Of a stretch of 33,826 bases of DNA, positions 23,816 to 31,948 are shown piece after piece. Numbering within the stretch: position 1 is the first letter of the stretch; every line of letters starts with the position of its first letter. Source of the stretch: Deltaproteobacteria bacterium (GTDB lineage Bacteria > Desulfobacterota > GWC2-55-46 > UBA9637). The DNA lies in the NCBI GenBank assembly GCA_030690165.1, contig JAUYHF010000045.1, forward strand, positions 1 through 33,826. Direction: 5' to 3'. The notes under the pieces are model-generated. The model was not told the origin of the DNA, did no database searches, and worked only from the letters and a program-made list of their open reading frames with translations. The position numbers and the translations under genes are program-made.

Positions 23816-23844
23816 TTTATAGCATATTTAGGCTGGTTATCCAA
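23816..23844 (-). promoter_or_regulatory. Sigma70 promoter of the maf operon
   Basis: On the minus strand TTGGAT (23839-23844), 17 bases, TATAAA (23816-23821). It straddles the stop codon of the upstream SpoIIM-like gene, so the maf operon can be transcribed separately from recQ. Confidence 0.6.
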
Positions 23845-24499
23845 GAGAAATATCGGATAATAGGAGTTTTTCGGCATGAAGTCCAAAGAAATGCAGCCAG
23901 CTCATCTCCCACACTGCCCCTAATAATAAAAGGGTTGCAGCCAGAACAAATAACAGGGCGGCGTCATTTACAGCAGACTTGAATGATAGAAGCCTTGTTT
24001 CTTTACCCTTCCATGCAGGGTTTAATATGGCAAGGCCGATGTTTATGCCTGCTGCGGATGAAAAGACATATCCGCCGAATTCCAGAATAAATGTGCCGTA
24101 AAAGACCACAAAGTGCAGAGGAGTGGTTGTTGTCCCGTAAAATATTACTCCCACAACCCATGCCCTGAATACTGTTATAATATAAGGAAAAAAGAAGATA
24201 ATGCCCGGGATTGTGGTTGACAGGAGCGCGCCGACCGTGAGGTTAAACAAAAATGTATACGCTATCTTCAATGGAAGATACGGCGCCAGAGGACCTGTCA
24301 GGGGCTTCAGATAGCCCATTTCAGGAAGTTTCTTTAAAAACTCATTTTTAAATTCAACAGCGCCTGGAACGCCTTGAGCTATCATCCACTGGCCAAAAAG
24401 CAAAAAGACGATATTTGTGATGATAAGAAATATAATTAGCGTCTTGAGTTCCTTTGTTTTTTGCCATGCCTGAAAATAAATTTCTTTTATCCTTGCCAT
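23837..24499 (-). CDS. SpoIIM-like integral membrane protein
   Basis: A 220-residue membrane protein with about five hydrophobic segments (near 20-38, 75-95, 98-120, 128-150, 180-200). The layout and the TVGALLSTTIPGIIFFFPYI and GTFILEFGGYVFSSAAGINI stretches match the stage II sporulation protein M (DUF95) family, which is common in non-sporulating bacteria with unknown function. Its ATG directly follows the recQ stop, without any gap, so it is co-translated with recQ. Confidence 0.8.
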   Translation of the reverse strand: MARIKEIYFQAWQKTKELKTLIIFLIITNIVFLLFGQWMIAQGVPGAVEFKNEFLKKLPEMGYLKPLTGPLAPYLPLKIAYTFLFNLTVGALLSTTIPGIIFFFPYIITVFRAWVVGVIFYGTTTTPLHFVVFYGTFILEFGGYVFSSAAGINIGLAILNPAWKGKETRLLSFKSAVNDAALLFVLAATLLLLGAVWEMSWLHFFGLHAEKLLLSDISLG

Positions 24500-26665
24500 T
24501 TAATCTTCTCTCCTTTGCATCCACTTTCTTGCTATCCGCGCCTCTTCATAACTTACCACACCGTTTGCCTGCTCAACAACAGATTTCAGGCCGAGGTGTT
24601 GAGATTTTAAAAACATCTCTTCTATCTCGCGCCTCTTTACAGGCGCAATCAAACGGTCTATGTCAATATCACTGCCTGCCTGAATGAGTTTTTCTATGTG
24701 GCTTGCAATGGTTGATGGCGCGAGGCTGCGCTGCGCCGCTATTTGTTCCAGAGATAAGCCTTTTTGGAACAGCCGGTATGTTTCTTCAACAGTCCCCGTG
24801 ATTGCGGATTTAGGATTGCGGATTTCTGTTTTATATTCCGCATTCCGCTCTCTGCGCTGCGCATTCGGATTTTCGGCAAGGTATTTCGCAGTCTCCTGAA
24901 TAAACTTATCGCCGTATCGCTCTAACTTCGTATCGCCGACGCCGCTGATCTTTCTCATGTCCGGCGCTGTAGCGGGATAGTATCTGCACATCTCATGCAG
25001 GGTTCTGTCCGAGAACACGACAAAGGGCGGAACCCGCTCTTTATCGGCGATCCTCTTTCTCATTATCCGCAGCCTATCAAAGAGTGTTTGGTCATACCCT
25101 TCAATCCCGCCCCTTGCCCGCGCCTTTTCTTTTGGCTCGTCACGTTTCAATCCTTCAATCTGCGCCTTGCCGCGCAGGACTGCGTTTGCCTTTTCCGTCA
25201 GTTTCAATACCGGATATTTGCCGCTCTCCTGCAGGATTATCTCCTGCGCGAGCAGTTCGTCAACAATGAGCCGCCAGTGCTCTTTGTCCTTATCTTTTCC
25301 CACGCCGTAAGTTTTTATGGCATGATGGCCCAAGGCGCGGATCCGTTTTGTGTCCGCGCCGGTCACCACATCAACGATGTGTCCTGCTCCGAACCGCTCC
25401 TCTGTTCTGAACATGGCTGACATCACGATCTGCGCATCCCGGGTAATGTCAATCCGCTCGATATTTCCGGTACAAATATCGCAGCTACCGCAATTTTCCG
25501 TTGGATACTGTTCGCCGAAATAACCGAGAAGCTGCCTTCGCCTGCACACATTGTGCGACGCAAACCCGACCATCCGGTTCAGATTTTCCATAGCAACAGA
25601 GCGCTCCGCGTCGCCCGGTATCTGATCTATGAAATATCTTATCTTGGGAATATCTCCTCTGCCGAAAAAGAGGAGACATTGCGCTGGTTCGCCGTCGCGT
25701 CCGGCGCGGCCTGTCTCCTGATAGTAGCCCTCAATGTTTTTGGGAAGGTCTGCGTGGATGACAAACCGCACATTGGATTTGTCAATGCCCATGCCAAAGG
25801 CGATGGTCGCCACGATCACCTGCGCCTCGTCACGGTTGAACGCATCCTGATTTTTGTCCCGCACATCCGGAAGAAGCCCAGCGTGATAAGGAAGGGCGCT
25901 GATTCCGTTGGCCTTGAGAAAATCCGCAGTCGCCGTAACAGAATCGCGCGTGGTGCGATACACAATGCCGGACTCGTCGGAATGCAATCCGAGGAATTTA
26001 AGTATCTGCGATTCCACGTCGGATTTTCTTTCCACCTGATAAAAGAGATTAGGACGATTGAAAGAGGCGCGAACGACAAAAGGTTTTCTGAGGCTGAGCC
26101 TTGCGCAGATATCTTCCTGCACCATGGCTGTTGCTGTTGCGGTAAAGGCGGCTATGGGTGTATTGCTAAACACTTTTGGAATAATGGAAAGGCTCAGATA
26201 ATCAGGCCGGAAGTCATGCCCCCATTCCGAGATGCAGTGCGCCTCGTCTATGGCAAAAAACGAGATGGGCATGGCCTTCAAAGTCTCAAGAAAATTCGGC
26301 ATGGCGAACCGCTCCGGAGCGATGTAGAGCAGTTCTATCTTTTTATTTTTCAAGTTTCGGTAAACTTCCGAAACCTCGCTGGAATCCAGCGAACTGTTCA
26401 GATACGCGGCCGCGATACCGTTTGCCCGCGCAGCGTCAACCTGATCCTTCATCAAAGAGATGAGCGGGCTGATGACGATTGCGGCGCCGGACATGATCTT
26501 TGCCGGAAGTTGATAGCAGAGCGATTTGCCGCCGCCGGTCGGCATCACGGCAAACACATCCCTGCCCGCCAGAATGCTTTTGATAATCGCCTCCTGATTC
26601 GGCCGGAACGAGCGAAAGCCGAATACGGTTTGAAGGGCGTCTCTTATTGCAGACCCATTATCCAT
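24500..26665 (-). CDS. recQ: ATP-dependent DNA helicase RecQ
   Basis: A 721-residue 3'-5' helicase for recombination and fork repair. Walker A MPTGGGKS is at 41-48, DEAH at 140-143, FTATATA near 174-180, and motif VI ETGRAGRDGEPAQC at 317-330. The RQC zinc site has Cys374, Cys392, Cys395 and Cys398. The HRDC domain (about 526-597) contains MRKISGVGDTKLERYG. A C-terminal helix-turn-helix extension (about 626-721; LSLEQIAAQRSLAPSTIASH) is as in longer RecQ proteins. The linker at 600-622 (EYKTEIRNPKSAI) is encoded by repeat-like DNA. GC content is higher than in neighbouring genes. Followed directly by the SpoIIM-like gene. Confidence 0.95.
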   Translation of the reverse strand: MDNGSAIRDALQTVFGFRSFRPNQEAIIKSILAGRDVFAVMPTGGGKSLCYQLPAKIMSGAAIVISPLISLMKDQVDAARANGIAAAYLNSSLDSSEVSEVYRNLKNKKIELLYIAPERFAMPNFLETLKAMPISFFAIDEAHCISEWGHDFRPDYLSLSIIPKVFSNTPIAAFTATATAMVQEDICARLSLRKPFVVRASFNRPNLFYQVERKSDVESQILKFLGLHSDESGIVYRTTRDSVTATADFLKANGISALPYHAGLLPDVRDKNQDAFNRDEAQVIVATIAFGMGIDKSNVRFVIHADLPKNIEGYYQETGRAGRDGEPAQCLLFFGRGDIPKIRYFIDQIPGDAERSVAMENLNRMVGFASHNVCRRRQLLGYFGEQYPTENCGSCDICTGNIERIDITRDAQIVMSAMFRTEERFGAGHIVDVVTGADTKRIRALGHHAIKTYGVGKDKDKEHWRLIVDELLAQEIILQESGKYPVLKLTEKANAVLRGKAQIEGLKRDEPKEKARARGGIEGYDQTLFDRLRIMRKRIADKERVPPFVVFSDRTLHEMCRYYPATAPDMRKISGVGDTKLERYGDKFIQETAKYLAENPNAQRRERNAEYKTEIRNPKSAITGTVEETYRLFQKGLSLEQIAAQRSLAPSTIASHIEKLIQAGSDIDIDRLIAPVKRREIEEMFLKSQHLGLKSVVEQANGVVSYEEARIARKWMQRRED
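24801..24870. repeat. Repeat-like DNA encoding the RecQ HRDC-HTH linker
   Basis: ATTGCGGATTT occurs twice, 14 bases apart, followed by ATTCCGCATTCCGCTC and GCGCATTCGGATT. Such GCGGATT/ATTCCGC units are typical dispersed spacer repeats, here in frame between two RecQ domains. Confidence 0.55.
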
Positions 26666-26708
26666 TGGTATTTTTATTGTCCTTTCCCTGTGGTCATTAC
26701 AGTTTATA

Positions 26709-27566
26709 TCAAAACACGGTTATTGAAACAACCCCGGCCAACATAAATAAGCTTCCGAGCAGCCTCTCTCCTATATCTCTTTCCTTAAATACAATCATGC
26801 CGTAAATAACACTAAAGACAAGGCTTGTCCTTTTTACGGATATTACATAGGCGACATCGGCCATGCTGATAGCCATGAAATGCGATAAAATCATAATGGC
26901 TGTAAAAAGGCCTATTGTTAGAAATGTTACCGGCCTTGATACCACCTGATGGAGAGTCCCTTTAACACCCACAACCATTGACAGGGCAATGGTCAAAAGC
27001 AGTGGGTAAAAAAAGCCAAAAAATATCGGGCTTGAATGCTGGACAGCGATCTTTCCGATGGTGGACGTAATGCTGTATATGACCGCAACAATAATCATCA
27101 GCACGGAGCCCCGCTCTTTTGCGATTGCCTTTATTGGGCCTAAAAGACCAAGGTTGCTTGCCTTTGCATTCAACAGATACGCCCCGATTGTAATAAGAAA
27201 TATGCCAAGAAACCCTGATTTATCAGGCCATTCACCGAGTAGAAAAAATGCAATAACTGTTATGAACACAGGACTTAAGGCCATGAACGGTATAGTAAGG
27301 GAAAGGGGAGAGAGTTTTATCGCCTTCACATAGAGTATGAGCGCTGTTATCTCCAACGGCAAAAGGATGAGAACAGAGACCCAGAATGTTTTATCTAAAT
27401 CGGGTATAGGGATAAAAAAAAGCGCTATTGCAATAAAGGGGAGGGCATAGCCTTCCCTTACCCATGCAATTACATATTCATCGCTCTTTATCATTGCCCT
27501 TTTGCTCAAGGCATCGGCGGTTGACAGAGAAAAGGCGGTAATGAGGGCAAACATGATCCAGAGCAT
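26709..27566 (-). CDS. EamA/DMT family transporter
   Basis: A 285-residue inner-membrane protein with ten hydrophobic segments in two EamA halves. The ends of the halves are recognisable: IPFMALSPVFITVIAFFLLG with EWPDKSGFLGIFLITIGAYL in the first, and VIYGMIVFKERDIGERLLGS with LFMLAGVVSITVF in the second. Substrates of these drug/metabolite exporters vary and cannot be told from sequence. It lies upstream of recQ on the same strand, 43 bases away, and is divergent from the DUF4390 gene across a 96-base spacer. Confidence 0.88.
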   Translation of the reverse strand: MLWIMFALITAFSLSTADALSKRAMIKSDEYVIAWVREGYALPFIAIALFFIPIPDLDKTFWVSVLILLPLEITALILYVKAIKLSPLSLTIPFMALSPVFITVIAFFLLGEWPDKSGFLGIFLITIGAYLLNAKASNLGLLGPIKAIAKERGSVLMIIVAVIYSITSTIGKIAVQHSSPIFFGFFYPLLLTIALSMVVGVKGTLHQVVSRPVTFLTIGLFTAIMILSHFMAISMADVAYVISVKRTSLVFSVIYGMIVFKERDIGERLLGSLFMLAGVVSITVF

Positions 27567-27625
27567 GATACCATTCTATAGACTTTGCAGCAGTTGCTCA
27601 AGAGGATTAATTTACCCCTCCTTGC

Positions 27626-27654
27626 TTGCTTTTCATAATGGTTTTGCGTATTAT
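27626..27654 (+). promoter_or_regulatory. Possible promoter ahead of the DUF4390-ntrY-lpxC cluster
   Basis: TTGCTT (27626-27631), 17 bases, TATTAT (27649-27654). The annotated ATG is only nine bases past the -10, so if this promoter is used the transcript would be nearly leaderless. Confidence 0.35.
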
Positions 27655-27662
27655 ATCCATCT

Positions 27663-28241
27663 ATGTTCAGGCGCATTATATTTTTAACAGCCATTTTTAC
27701 ACCCTTGTTTCCTATCATTGCCGCGCCGGCCTTTGGCGGGAGTTCTATGAATCCAGCAGTGGACAAGGTTGTTATAACAAATAATTCAGATAGTGTTCAG
27801 GTGTCTTTTGAGATTAAAAACGCCTTTACAAAGGATATAGAAGAGGGGATTAAAAGCGGGATACCTACGACATTTACCTTCTTTGTAGAGCTTTACCGAA
27901 AACAGGGTTTGTGGTTTGATAAAACATTGGCTGGCATGACATTCAGGCATACTGTAAAGTATGATACCTTAAAAGAAGAGTATGAGATTGTGCAGGGAGA
28001 AAAACAGAAAAACACCATGCGGATCAAAGAGATTGAGCAGGCAAAGAAAATCATGGCAGGCGGTGATAATATCATCATTAAACCAGCTTCAGCGCTGAAA
28101 AAAGGAGAAGGGTATCAGATCAGAATAAAGGCCACACTGGATCCTGTAAACCTTCCATTCCCGCTTAATTATATGCTCTTCTTTGTTTCATTCTGGAATT
28201 ATGAAACCGGTTGGTATGAAAAGGAGTTTGTAATACAGTAG
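27663..28241 (+). CDS. DUF4390 domain secreted/periplasmic protein
   Basis: A 192-residue protein with an N-terminal hydrophobic leader (IIFLTAIFTPLFPIIAAPAF) and a beta-rich domain of the DUF4390 type: VQVSFEIKNAFTKDIEEGIK, GIPTTFTFFVELYRKQGLWF, FRHTVKYDTLKEEYEI, and YMLFFVSFWNYETGWYEKEF at the end. Members are typically encoded just before NtrY-like kinases, as here, and may be the periplasmic sensing partner; that role is inference. No ribosome binding site is visible before the ATG. Confidence 0.8.
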   Translation: MFRRIIFLTAIFTPLFPIIAAPAFGGSSMNPAVDKVVITNNSDSVQVSFEIKNAFTKDIEEGIKSGIPTTFTFFVELYRKQGLWFDKTLAGMTFRHTVKYDTLKEEYEIVQGEKQKNTMRIKEIEQAKKIMAGGDNIIIKPASALKKGEGYQIRIKATLDPVNLPFPLNYMLFFVSFWNYETGWYEKEFVIQ

Positions 28242-28258
28242 ACAGTAAGCAGTAAGGA

Positions 28259-28313
28259 GGTAGCCGCAGGCTTTAGCCTGCGAAATTACGCACCCTGAAA
28301 GGGTGCGGCTACC
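28259..28313. repeat. Double-hairpin element between DUF4390 and ntrY
   Basis: The ends GGTAGCCGCA and TGCGGCTACC are perfect inverted repeats. Inside are CGCAGGCT-TT-AGCCTGCG and CGCACCCT-GAA-AGGGTGCG. It fills most of the 80-base spacer and ends eight bases before the kinase start, where a hairpin could affect translation. Confidence 0.8.
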
Positions 28314-28321
28314 TGAGAATC

Positions 28322-30550
28322 ATGACTGAACAACTAATATCCGAAGAGGAACATAAAAGACGCAGACGCGAGTGGTATATCATTGCATCTGTTGCGATTG
28401 CTATCATTATATTAACATACATTGAAAGCCACATCGGAGGCGCAGACAGCAGTCTTCCTACAGCCACTAATGTAATTGTTTTCGGCCTCATCAATGTAAA
28501 CATAATTCTCTTAATCCTGCTTGTCTTTCTAATCTTAAGAAATTTTGTAAAACTCATTTTTGAAAGACGAAGCAAGATTATTGGCTCGCGGCTTCGCACA
28601 AGACTCATCGTTACATTTGTAGGACTTTCTATTATTCCAACCTTCCTTTTATTTTTCGTGGTTATTGGATTTATAAACAAAAGCATTGAGGGTTGGTTTG
28701 GCATTAAGGTGGAAGACTCTTTGCGGGAATCTCTGGAACTCGGACAAAACTACTATAAAGACACATCCGATAATATGGTTGTATATGCTAATCAGATAAG
28801 GTCAAAACTCTCCTCTGATGGATTAACTCAGGATGAGGATAAACTACGGTCATACCTTGAAACAAAAATGGCAGAGGCAGGTATAAGCAGCATAGAGGTT
28901 TTTTCCGCAGATAAACAGAGGATTGGCTATACGCTGGCAAACCATGTGACGCAGAATATGGTTCCGGATATACCTATAGAGTTAATTTCAGACGCCTTCA
29001 AGGGTAATGCGGCAAATTTTATACAAACCTTTGAAAAGGGGGATGTGGCAAGAGGCGTTTCTCCAGCCTTTTCCTCTGACCGCAAGGTCGTAATCGGGGT
29101 TGTAGTTGTAAGCCATTATGTGTCCAGGAGCCTCATTGCCAAGATGAAGGGAATCTCCACTGCATTTGAGAGCTACAGGCAGTTGAAGATATTAAAAACG
29201 CCGCTTAAGGCCAGTTATTTTACAACGCTTCTAATTATAACTCTGGTAATAGTGTTTTTTGCAATATGGATAGGCAGATATATGGCAAAGGAGATAACAG
29301 TCCCTATCCAGCAGCTTGCATACGGGACAAATGAGATTGCAAACGGCAACCTTGATTATCGCATATCTATAGAGGCAAAGGATGAGATTGGGGTTTTGGT
29401 AAACTCATTTAATAAAATGACCGGAGATTTAAAGGCAACCAAGAACAGGATAGAAGAGGCAAATATAGACCTCAAAAAAACAAACACGGAGCTGGAGCAG
29501 AGAAGGAGATACATGGAAATAGTTCTTGGTAATGTGGCTGCGGGTGTTATCTCGCTTGACAAGGACGGAAAGATAACTACAATAAACAGGGTTGCAGAAG
29601 ATCTCCTTGGGCTGGCTCCTGGAAGGGCTTTAGAAAAAACTTACAGGGATATATTGAAACCAAAGGATGAAGGCTTCCTGAACGGAATGATAGCTGAGAT
29701 GAAGGACAGAGGCGCAGATAACCTGGAAAGGCAGATACAGATAGACTTAAAAGGCAAGGCCGTACCTGTTCTTCTTAATCTTACGATGCTTAAGGATGAC
29801 AACGGCAATTATCTCGGCATGGTGGCTGTGCTTGAGGATTTAAGCCATCTCCTTAAGACCCAACGTATGATGGCATGGAAGGAGGTTGCCCAGAGGATAG
29901 CGCATGAGGTGAAAAATCCTCTTACACCAATACAGCTTTCTGCGCAGAGATTGAGCAAAAAATACAGAGACAGATTTTCCGGAGAAGAAGGCCATGTCTT
30001 TGACGAATGCACCAAAACCATAATCAGACAGGTGGATGAATTAAAGACCCTTGTGAATGAATTCTCAAATTTTGCAAGGATGCCGTCTGCCAATCCGGCG
30101 CCGAATAATATAAATGAGATTATAAAAGAGGTTGCGGCCCTTTATCATGGCATGCCGAAAGGCATATCGTTTAGTTTAAATCTGGATGAAAAGCTTCCAA
30201 TGCTGGATGTAGACCGGGACCAAATAAAAAGAGTCATCATAAACCTTCTGGATAATTCTATTGTGTCTATTGAGGGGAACGGTATGATTATACTGGAAAC
30301 CTTTTACGATAAGGAATATAAGATTGCGAGGATTGAGGTGGCTGACACAGGCTGCGGGATACCGGAAGAAGATAAGCCCAGACTCTTTGAGCCATATTTT
30401 TCCACAAAGAAGTCAGGAAACGGCGGGCTTGGCCTTGCCATTGTAAGCGACATAATTGCCGATCACAGAGGCTATATAAGGGTAAAGGATAATGTCCCGG
30501 CGGGAACCCGTTTTGTAATAGAACTTCCGGTAAAGGGAGGCAGGGCTTAA
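28322..30550 (+). CDS. NtrY-like sensor histidine kinase
   Basis: A 742-residue membrane kinase. Three hydrophobic segments lie within residues 1-120 (IIASVAIAIIILTYIESHIG, NIILLILLVFLILRNFV, FVGLSIIPTFLLFFVVIGFI). A periplasmic sensor region (about 120-295) is followed by a fourth membrane segment near 300-320, HAMP (PIQQLAYGTNEIANGNLDY), PAS (about 395-505), HisKA with His528 in RIAHEVKNPLTPIQLSAQRL, and HATPase with INLLDNSIVSI, DTGCGIPEEDKPRLFEPYF and GGLGLAIVSDI. This is the NtrY architecture. The next gene, 17 bases on, carries the receiver and is its probable target. No nif or gln genes are nearby. Confidence 0.9.
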   Translation: MTEQLISEEEHKRRRREWYIIASVAIAIIILTYIESHIGGADSSLPTATNVIVFGLINVNIILLILLVFLILRNFVKLIFERRSKIIGSRLRTRLIVTFVGLSIIPTFLLFFVVIGFINKSIEGWFGIKVEDSLRESLELGQNYYKDTSDNMVVYANQIRSKLSSDGLTQDEDKLRSYLETKMAEAGISSIEVFSADKQRIGYTLANHVTQNMVPDIPIELISDAFKGNAANFIQTFEKGDVARGVSPAFSSDRKVVIGVVVVSHYVSRSLIAKMKGISTAFESYRQLKILKTPLKASYFTTLLIITLVIVFFAIWIGRYMAKEITVPIQQLAYGTNEIANGNLDYRISIEAKDEIGVLVNSFNKMTGDLKATKNRIEEANIDLKKTNTELEQRRRYMEIVLGNVAAGVISLDKDGKITTINRVAEDLLGLAPGRALEKTYRDILKPKDEGFLNGMIAEMKDRGADNLERQIQIDLKGKAVPVLLNLTMLKDDNGNYLGMVAVLEDLSHLLKTQRMMAWKEVAQRIAHEVKNPLTPIQLSAQRLSKKYRDRFSGEEGHVFDECTKTIIRQVDELKTLVNEFSNFARMPSANPAPNNINEIIKEVAALYHGMPKGISFSLNLDEKLPMLDVDRDQIKRVIINLLDNSIVSIEGNGMIILETFYDKEYKIARIEVADTGCGIPEEDKPRLFEPYFSTKKSGNGGLGLAIVSDIIADHRGYIRVKDNVPAGTRFVIELPVKGGRA

Positions 30551-30567
30551 GCCCGAACTTACTTAAC

Positions 30568-31884
30568 ATGAAGAGAGTAAAGAAAATAATGGTTGTGGAT
30601 GATGAGGAAAGCATCAGGCAATCTCTCTCTGATGTTCTGAGAGATGAAGGGTTTGATGTAATATTGGCCGGCGACGGACATAAGGCATTAAAGATGTTGA
30701 ATTCAAACCGGCCTGATTTGGTGATCCTTGATATATGGATGCCTGTAATGGACGGCACAGAGGTTTTAAAAGAAATAAAGGCAAGACAACCGGACCTTCA
30801 GGTGATAATGATATCCGGCCATGGAAATATTGAGGCGGCTGTAAAGACCATAAAGCTCGGCGCATATGATTATATAGAAAAGCCGCTTTCTCTGGAAGCC
30901 GTGCTTTTAACTGTAAAGAGGGCATTGAATGAGGGGGGTAAGGAGAGTTCGGAGTTTGGAGTTCCGGTCTCCAGCGAAGCGGGCGCGGAATTAAAATCTC
31001 AAATTCCAAATCATAGGTTTGAGGCAAAGAAAGGGCAGGCCGGCAGAATGCAGCGGACAATAAAAACGAGCATTGTCCTTGGCGGTCAGGGGCTTCACTC
31101 CGGCGGAAAGACAGGGGTTATCCTTTCTCCGCTCCCTCCCAACAGCGGTATTGTATTTACAAGCCTTTCATCAGAAGAGATGATACCCGCGCACCTTGAT
31201 TATGTTTCTTCCACAGATTATGCCACTACCTTGAAGAGAGGACACGCCTCTATCATGACCATTGAGCATCTTATGGCTGTCCTGCATATATATAAAATAA
31301 CCAATCTCCTGATAAAGATAGGGAGCGAGGTGCCTATAATGGACGGCTCTGCCATGGATTTCTGCCAGATGATAGAAGACAGCGGCGCTCTGGAACAGGG
31401 AGAGCCGGTAGACGATATTGTAATAGACAATACTTATTCAATCGGGAATCCTGCTAATGGGAGATATATATCCATTGAACCTTCACCCAATCTTACAATC
31501 CGGTATTCAATGGATTATCCGCCTCCGATTGGAAAACAAGAGGCGAATTTTATTCTTGACGATCCTGAGGTTTTCAGGAAAGAGATAGCCCCTGCCAGAA
31601 CCTACGGCTTTGTTAAGGATTACGGCAAATTGCAAGAGATGGGTCTGGCAAAAGGGGGCAGGCTTTCCAATGTGGTGCTGGTGGGCGAAGACAGGGTAAT
31701 CAATACAGCGCTTAGATTTCCCAATGAGTTTGCCAGACACAAGATACTTGATATTACCGGAGACCTCTATCTTTTGGGGAGGCCGATAAAGGGCAAGGTT
31801 ACAGCAAGGATGACGGGACATACAGAAAATATCTTGCTCTTGAGGAAAATAGCGGAATGCAAGACAGCCGCTACACAAAAATAG
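30568..31884 (+). CDS. lpxC: Receiver domain fused to LpxC (UDP-3-O-acyl-GlcNAc deacetylase)
   Basis: One 438-residue ORF without internal stop. Residues 1-121 are an NtrX-type receiver: acidic Asp11/Asp12, phospho-acceptor Asp55 in LVILDIWMPVMDG, Ser83 in MISGHGNIEAAVKTIKLGAY, and Lys105 in IEKPL. Residues 122-160 form a low-complexity linker. Residues 161-438 are a full LpxC, the zinc deacetylase committing to lipid A: Glu233-His234 in TIEHLMAVL, ARTYGFVKDYGKLQ, His391/Asp395 in RHKILDITGDLYLLG, and His418 in TGHTEN, matching the E. coli H79, H238, D242, H265 set. The AAA+ and Fis domains of NtrX are absent. An internal ATG at 31048 might also yield LpxC alone; its ribosome binding site is weak. 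Confidence 0.93.
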   Translation: MKRVKKIMVVDDEESIRQSLSDVLRDEGFDVILAGDGHKALKMLNSNRPDLVILDIWMPVMDGTEVLKEIKARQPDLQVIMISGHGNIEAAVKTIKLGAYDYIEKPLSLEAVLLTVKRALNEGGKESSEFGVPVSSEAGAELKSQIPNHRFEAKKGQAGRMQRTIKTSIVLGGQGLHSGGKTGVILSPLPPNSGIVFTSLSSEEMIPAHLDYVSSTDYATTLKRGHASIMTIEHLMAVLHIYKITNLLIKIGSEVPIMDGSAMDFCQMIEDSGALEQGEPVDDIVIDNTYSIGNPANGRYISIEPSPNLTIRYSMDYPPPIGKQEANFILDDPEVFRKEIAPARTYGFVKDYGKLQEMGLAKGGRLSNVVLVGEDRVINTALRFPNEFARHKILDITGDLYLLGRPIKGKVTARMTGHTENILLLRKIAECKTAATQK

Positions 31885-31948
31885 AGGCAAAGCCGCCACC
31901 TCCCTTGAGCTTTTTTGGTAAAATGGAACGTCCTTTAAGGCTGAGGCA

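Noticed and set aside
25553-26746. Open frame of 397 codons on the + strand opposite recQ
   Set aside because: It is fully antisense to a clear RecQ with all helicase motifs; the product has no recognisable domain and a Cys/His/Arg-rich composition typical of reverse-strand readings of GC-richer genes.
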